A stretch of DNA of 48,086 nucleotides from Candidatus Nomurabacteria bacterium (GTDB taxonomy: Bacteria > Patescibacteriota > Minisyncoccia > Phycocordibacterales > UBA9973): positions 1-48,086 of the forward strand of contig JACPLQ010000004.1 of assembly GCA_016186435.1 (NCBI GenBank), given 5' to 3'. Under the pieces are notes generated by a model, which worked only from the letters and a program-made list of their open reading frames with translations, did not search any database and was not told the origin of the DNA. This document shows, in pieces, positions 44,076 to 48,086 of the stretch (the first letter of the stretch is position 1; each line of letters begins with the position of its first letter). The translations under genes were made by a program, and so were the position numbers.

Positions 44076-46283
44076 TTATATAGTTACTTCAATTACCTTT
44101 GTCGTGTCATTCCCGAAAATATCCACGACCTTTACGGCTATTTTGTGTTTGCCTTTCGTTGCCATCTTTGGAGAAGTAACAAGGTCAAGATTTCTGTTCT
44201 TTTTCGTGCGGAAACTTTGCCATTCGTTGTCAAAGATATAATCACCGGTCCACACTTCTTTTTCTTCGCCATCCTCCATTATTTTGATGATTTCTTTTCT
44301 GCTAGAAAAGTCAAAATCTACCGCCCAATAATCAATCCAGTCGCTCCATTTTTTAGTCAAAATTTCCTTTGAGATTTCTTCCGTTTTTTTATCTTTTGAA
44401 ATTTTTACAACTTGACCATCTTCTACCACTACCTTAGATGCGCCTGGGCGTAATGCCTCGGCTATCTCACCAGAATCATCCTGATTATAAAAGACAGAAA
44501 AATCAGTAAGCTCTATTGATATTTCTTTATCATTTCCTCGTCCTTTTACAATCGGCTTTGCTTCAATAAATGCGACATCGTAAAACTTTACTTGTCCTTT
44601 TTCCACTGCTTTTTTATCAAAAACCTCTCGCGGAATTATTCTAAAAGCAATATCAATGCCCTGATCTTTGTATTGTGAAAAATCTAGTCCCATTTCATAA
44701 TCAAACCCAAGCACATCAATTTTAGTGATTCCTTTTTCTTTGCATTCTTTTACAATGTCCCGCACCAGTTTTGAGGAAACGGGAGTATTGATAGGTCCCA
44801 CCGCTACGAGGCGATCTCTTTTCTTACCAATAACATTTACAAAAGATTCCACCGGCTCTGCTTTGTAGGCAGAAAGAATGAGCTTTACAAATTCTTTTTC
44901 TTTTCTTTCAGCTTGTTTTGATTTTTCTTCTGCTCGTAAATCATTATTCGTAGCTAGGAAATTTTCTCTTTCATATCTTCCAACATTCAAAATCTCAAAG
45001 GCTCTGAAATTCTTGTTTTCTTTCTTCATTTCTCTTTGTGTCCCTATCATTCTTTTTCTTGCAGTATGAACAGAAAATTTACCTAAGTCAGATGCAATCC
45101 ACCTTCTATTTAATTTCTCAGCAACAACTGCTGTGGTGCCAGATCCCACAAAAAAATCAGCAACGAGATCACCTTCATCTGAAGAAGCTTTAATAATTCT
45201 TTCAAGAAGTTCCTCGGGCTTTTGTGTTGGATAATCTGCTCTTTCTTGGGCTTGTGAAGAAATAGCCATGAAGTCCGCCCATAGATTTTGAACTTGCTTA
45301 CCCTCAATATTTTCAGAAAACTGTTTATATCGTGGTGTTCCATTTGAAGTAAAGAAAATAATGTTATTTTTAATTGCTTCGTTTATTCTTTCTTGGGACC
45401 ATCTCCAATGAGTTCCTGGTGGTGGGCTAATAAGTCCCTTTTCTCCAAAAATTCTAGGTTCCCCTTGTCCGGCTGCGTTCATAGATACAGATTTATATCT
45501 TTTTCCAGTTAGATTATCGATATTTGAATATTCTTCCTCTGTTTGCTCATCTGTTCTAGGTAAAAAAATCTTATTGTAAATATATTCTTCACTCTTTGAA
45601 TACAGGAAAATAGTATCAGTGATTATTCCAAATTTGTTTCCATCATTATGACTATAAGAACGACGCCATGTTATTTCATTTATAAAATTATCCTTACCAA
45701 ATATTTCGTCTAATACTAGCCTCAGATAGCTATTAACTCTATAATCACAGTGCACATAAATACTTCCATCTTCTGCAAGTAAGTCGTGCATGAGTTTCAA
45801 TCTTTCATACATCATCGCGATAAAACTATCTGCGCCCTTTCCCCAAGTGTCACGAAAAGCAATTTCCTCTATTGAAAAATCAGCACCGACATCAAACGGC
45901 GGGTCGATGTAAATCAATTTCAAACCACCTTGGGCTTCTATTTCTTTGCGAAGCGGTCCATTATTGAGAGAAGAAAGAATAAGTTTATTGTCTCCCCAAA
46001 TCAATTTATTCGTCCATCCGGTTATTTGTCGTCCTGTTGTATCAAAAAGAGAATTTTGATTGCCAAATTTTGCATCGCCCTTATCGTCATGTCTGGGCTC
46101 GTCTATTTGCTCAATAACTTGGAAAGGCAAGACAACATTCGTTACTTCATTTGTCTTTCCATTCCAAAGAAGCTCAACTTCTCTGTCATCATCAAAAAGC
46201 AAGAAACGATACTTTTCCGGAAGCGGTTTCCCCGCTTCCAAATATTTCACTACATCTCTTTTTTCATTATCGGTTAATTTCAT
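44076..46283 (-). CDS. mod: Type III restriction-modification system, DNA methyltransferase subunit
   Basis: 735 aa. N6-adenine methyltransferase of the beta class: motif IV 'IYIDPPFDVGADF' (DPPF at 127-130) comes before the AdoMet motif I 'VADFFVGSGTTAVVAEK' (near 372-388). The target-recognition region lies between (about 160-370). The C-terminal part (about 450-735) is an extra region with 'IDVLGFDYEMG' and 'WSDWIDYWAVDFDFS', often seen with type III Mod and needed for contact with Res. It starts 21 nt after the Fic gene and shares its direction. It should protect host DNA whether or not Res is made. Confidence 0.92.
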   Translation of the reverse strand: MKLTDNEKRDVVKYLEAGKPLPEKYRFLLFDDDREVELLWNGKTNEVTNVVLPFQVIEQIDEPRHDDKGDAKFGNQNSLFDTTGRQITGWTNKLIWGDNKLILSSLNNGPLRKEIEAQGGLKLIYIDPPFDVGADFSIEEIAFRDTWGKGADSFIAMMYERLKLMHDLLAEDGSIYVHCDYRVNSYLRLVLDEIFGKDNFINEITWRRSYSHNDGNKFGIITDTIFLYSKSEEYIYNKIFLPRTDEQTEEEYSNIDNLTGKRYKSVSMNAAGQGEPRIFGEKGLISPPPGTHWRWSQERINEAIKNNIIFFTSNGTPRYKQFSENIEGKQVQNLWADFMAISSQAQERADYPTQKPEELLERIIKASSDEGDLVADFFVGSGTTAVVAEKLNRRWIASDLGKFSVHTARKRMIGTQREMKKENKNFRAFEILNVGRYERENFLATNNDLRAEEKSKQAERKEKEFVKLILSAYKAEPVESFVNVIGKKRDRLVAVGPINTPVSSKLVRDIVKECKEKGITKIDVLGFDYEMGLDFSQYKDQGIDIAFRIIPREVFDKKAVEKGQVKFYDVAFIEAKPIVKGRGNDKEISIELTDFSVFYNQDDSGEIAEALRPGASKVVVEDGQVVKISKDKKTEEISKEILTKKWSDWIDYWAVDFDFSSRKEIIKIMEDGEEKEVWTGDYIFDNEWQSFRTKKNRNLDLVTSPKMATKGKHKIAVKVVDIFGNDTTKVIEVTI

Positions 46284-46304
46284 AAGATTTATTTTGTGAT
46301 CACC

Positions 46305-47465
46305 CTATCTCTTAAAGAGGTCCAGATATTCATGCAGGACAAAAATCCGGTTACGGGAAAAACCGGTTATTTCTTTGAGGATACCGACACGCTCCATCTC
46401 TCCAACAAGAGTGTTAGTTGCCGTATTTGAGGCATTAAGATATTTGGATGCATCAGAAACCTTAAAGGCCGGCATAGAGAACAACTGGAGCAAAAGTCTA
46501 TGAGCCAGTTTTGCCCGGCGGCCAAGCTCCATGATTTGTTTCTCGTAGCGAGCGCGCAGATCAATAATTTTCTCAAATGTATCCTTGCCTTTTTTAGCTG
46601 TCTCAATGACCGCCGAAAGAAAAAAGACAACCCATTGATCCAAGTCGTTGCGTTCGCGCACAAACGTAAGCGCGTCATAATACGCCCCTTTGTTTCTTTC
46701 AAAGAAATCCGAAAGGTAAAGAGTCGGTTTTCGCAGAATTCCAAGTTCAATAAGATGAAGTCCGATGAGCATACGGCCGATTCTTCCGTTGCCGTCATTG
46801 AACGGGTGAATTGTCTCAAATTGATAATGCGAAATAGCCATCTTAATCAGATGAGGCATATTCAATCCTTTGTTGTGCCAAAAAAACTCAAGGTCTTTTA
46901 AGGCTTCCGGCATATCTTCAGGATGAGGCGGAATGAAAGCGGCCGTCTGAATGCTCGTGCCACCAATCCAATTTTGTACGGTGCGAACTTCTCCCGGCTG
47001 TTTGTGTTCACCACGAACACCGGACAATAAAATCTTGTGGGCTTCCTGTAGAAGTCGCATTGAGATCGGGAGCTCATTCAACCGAGCAATGCTTGTGTTC
47101 ATTGCTTTGATATAATTTTGCACTTCAGTCCAATCGTCTCTTTTTTCCGGGGAGATTTCTTCTTCCGGCAGGACGGCTTCATCCATGCCGGTGCGAGTGC
47201 CTTCAATGCGACTTGATTTGACCGCTTCATTACGCACGTGCATTTGAATGAAAAAATCTACATCCGGTACAAGGATGGAGTAAGCGTTCAATTCCCCGAC
47301 AAGCCTGATCGCTTCTTCCAAGAGAACAGGAATTCTTTTGTCCTGCCATTCGTAAGGACGATTGACCGGGGACGGCAAAAAACTCTGGCATTCGTAGTCT
47401 TTGCCCCAGAAGTGCTTCTTGTGGGTTCCTGCTATGAACTGATTTTGCTGTGGTTTGTTTGCCAT
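46305..47465 (-). CDS. Fic-family AMP transferase with winged-helix C-terminus
   Basis: 386 aa. The Fic active site is '[12 protein letters not shown]' (about 218-229), complete with the His and phosphate loop, for moving AMP onto proteins. The N-terminal inhibitory motif 'SSRIEG' (84-89; S/T-x3-E-G/N) shows class II self-inhibition. The last 60 residues ('[20 protein letters not shown]') form a winged helix, suggesting DNA binding or self-regulation. It starts the operon Fic-mod, 21 nt before mod. A perfect palindrome (47481-47510) lies just upstream of its start. Confidence 0.9.
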   Translation of the reverse strand: MANKPQQNQFIAGTHKKHFWGKDYECQSFLPSPVNRPYEWQDKRIPVLLEEAIRLVGELNAYSILVPDVDFFIQMHVRNEAVKSSRIEGTRTGMDEAVLPEEEISPEKRDDWTEVQNYIKAMNTSIARLNELPISMRLLQEAHKILLSGVRGEHKQPGEVRTVQNWIGGTSIQTAAFIPPHPEDMPEALKDLEFFWHNKGLNMPHLIKMAISHYQFETIHPFNDGNGRIGRMLIGLHLIELGILRKPTLYLSDFFERNKGAYYDALTFVRERNDLDQWVVFFLSAVIETAKKGKDTFEKIIDLRARYEKQIMELGRRAKLAHRLLLQLFSMPAFKVSDASKYLNASNTATNTLVGEMERVGILKEITGFSRNRIFVLHEYLDLFKR

Positions 47466-47480
47466 AGTTTTACTTGTTTA

Positions 47481-47510
47481 CCCCGTTAGATAACCTCGTA
47501 TCTAACGGGG
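47481..47510. repeat. Perfect 12-bp palindrome before the Fic gene
   Basis: CCCCGTTAGATA-ACCTCG-TATCTAACGGGG. It lies 15 bases before the Fic ATG, in the leader, where it could be an operator for the Fic winged helix or an mRNA hairpin. Confidence 0.75.
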
Positions 47511-48086
47511 TAAATCTAAGTTGAAATATGTATTCCCATGTTACCAGATATCAACAAAAAGTGCAATAAGAGTATGTGTATTACGACTTGACACAAAAAG
47601 GCGATGTAATAAGGCCTAAAAACTTGAGGCAAAGCCGTCCACGAAGCGGACGGCGACCCTTTCTTCATTTTCCGCCGATGTTTCTTTGGGTGGTGCTTGT
47701 TGGAAAAAGTCAGAACCCATTTTGCGGAAAACCCCCACTAAGGAAGCCAGCCCGCCGCCGCTCGCTACCACTCGCCACCCAGCAAAAAAGTTTTCTCTGC
47801 ATTTCTGATTTTGCGCGCGACCGATTTTTTCTTCTAAAAGGAAAAGAAAACTTTTTTGCTGGGTTCTGCTCTGAACGAGCAGGGCGGCGGGCTTGGCCTC
47901 TATTTTTTGCAAGAACACGGCGGAATTCCCCCCACACCCCCCTTCCGCCGTGTTCTTGCGGGGACGGACGGAATTTTTGGCGACGACTAAATTCTTTTCC
48001 TTGCCCCACCACCCGTGCGCGGAAAAGGTTAAGGAACTCCCTATGAGATTTACTAATTGGTTATTTTTTGATACCATAGTAATATA
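47511..48086. repeat. Non-coding, hairpin-rich right end of the window
   Basis: No convincing gene. Overlapping frames on both strands are GC-rich with no start signals. It contains GCCGTCC-ACGAAGC-GGACGGC (47634-47654); a perfect 19-bp inverted repeat CCCAGCAAAAAAGTTTTCT (47778-47796) / reverse complement (47845-47863), with outer GCC..CGCTCG and CGAGC..GGC arms (47745-47763 / 47876-47897); and a perfect 17-bp repeat GCAAGAACACGGCGGAA (47909-47925) / reverse complement (47943-47959). The unit at 47745-47897 would fold into one long cruciform. Confidence 0.7.

Noticed and set aside
47576-48077. Long open frames (100-156 codons) on both strands at the right end
   Set aside because: They overlap on both strands, run through perfect inverted repeats, have no start signals and show no recognisable domain.

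Overview
This 48 kb window looks like a chromosomal piece of a Patescibacteria/CPR bacterium, probably Parcubacteria-like. It is AT-rich, with compact housekeeping genes, a transketolase split into two subunits, secreted Cys-rich repeat proteins and a very dense load of short palindromic repeats. No rRNA is present, so this placement is inferred from gene content. Many genes have a TATAAT-like -10 box only 6-8 nt before the start codon and no Shine-Dalgarno (SD) site, which points to leaderless transcription. A few GC-rich orphan genes carry strong SD sites instead and look foreign.

Layout. 1-225: tail of an IS30-type transposase. 301-4997 (minus): non-oxidative pentose phosphate genes (rpiB, an inositol-monophosphatase relative, rpe, split transketolase), interrupted by a RAYT transposase between two REP palindromes. 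5093-16581: mostly core genes (ACT-domain protein, dapF, gap, dnaE, pth, lepB, hisS, def, fmt). Between dnaE and pth lie a DUF559 nuclease gene and a roughly 380-nt structured RNA gene with a sigma70 promoter, a terminator and a complete type III hammerhead ribozyme fold. 16630-24239 (minus): an apparent operon for mannoside metabolism: HxGH nucleotidyltransferase, HAD phosphomannomutase, a cupin phosphomannose isomerase fused to GH130, a related beta-propeller protein, a Bro-N protein and a tandem GH130 protein, followed by hpf and a NUDIX gene. The enzymes would connect mannosides to Man-1-P, Man-6-P and Fru-6-P.

24294-34868: accessory region with a GC-rich orphan gene, an IS481 element, SIMPL, VOC, CAP, MltG and acylphosphatase genes, small secreted proteins, a Cys-rich repeat protein split by an in-frame TAA, a NYN nuclease, and tRNA-Asn overlapped by a GIY-YIG nuclease gene with a broken copy of the tRNA end on its far side. 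35000-39665: a DoxX-like membrane protein, an MFS transporter, a phospholipase D-family enzyme, TspO, an ArsR-like regulator and a SWIM zinc-finger protein, studded with one palindrome family. 39798-47465 (minus): a defence locus of Fic, type III mod and type III res. Mod and res are separated by passenger genes (a Zn-ribbon gene and DUF3800), each preceded by a truncated copy of the res start. 47481-48086: non-coding and hairpin-rich.

The main signals worth follow-up are the passenger stacking at the res start, the hammerhead-bearing RNA, palindromes inserted in frame inside dapF, def, fmt, a GH130 gene and tspO, the self-contained mannoside operon, and the uniform leaderless promoter geometry.
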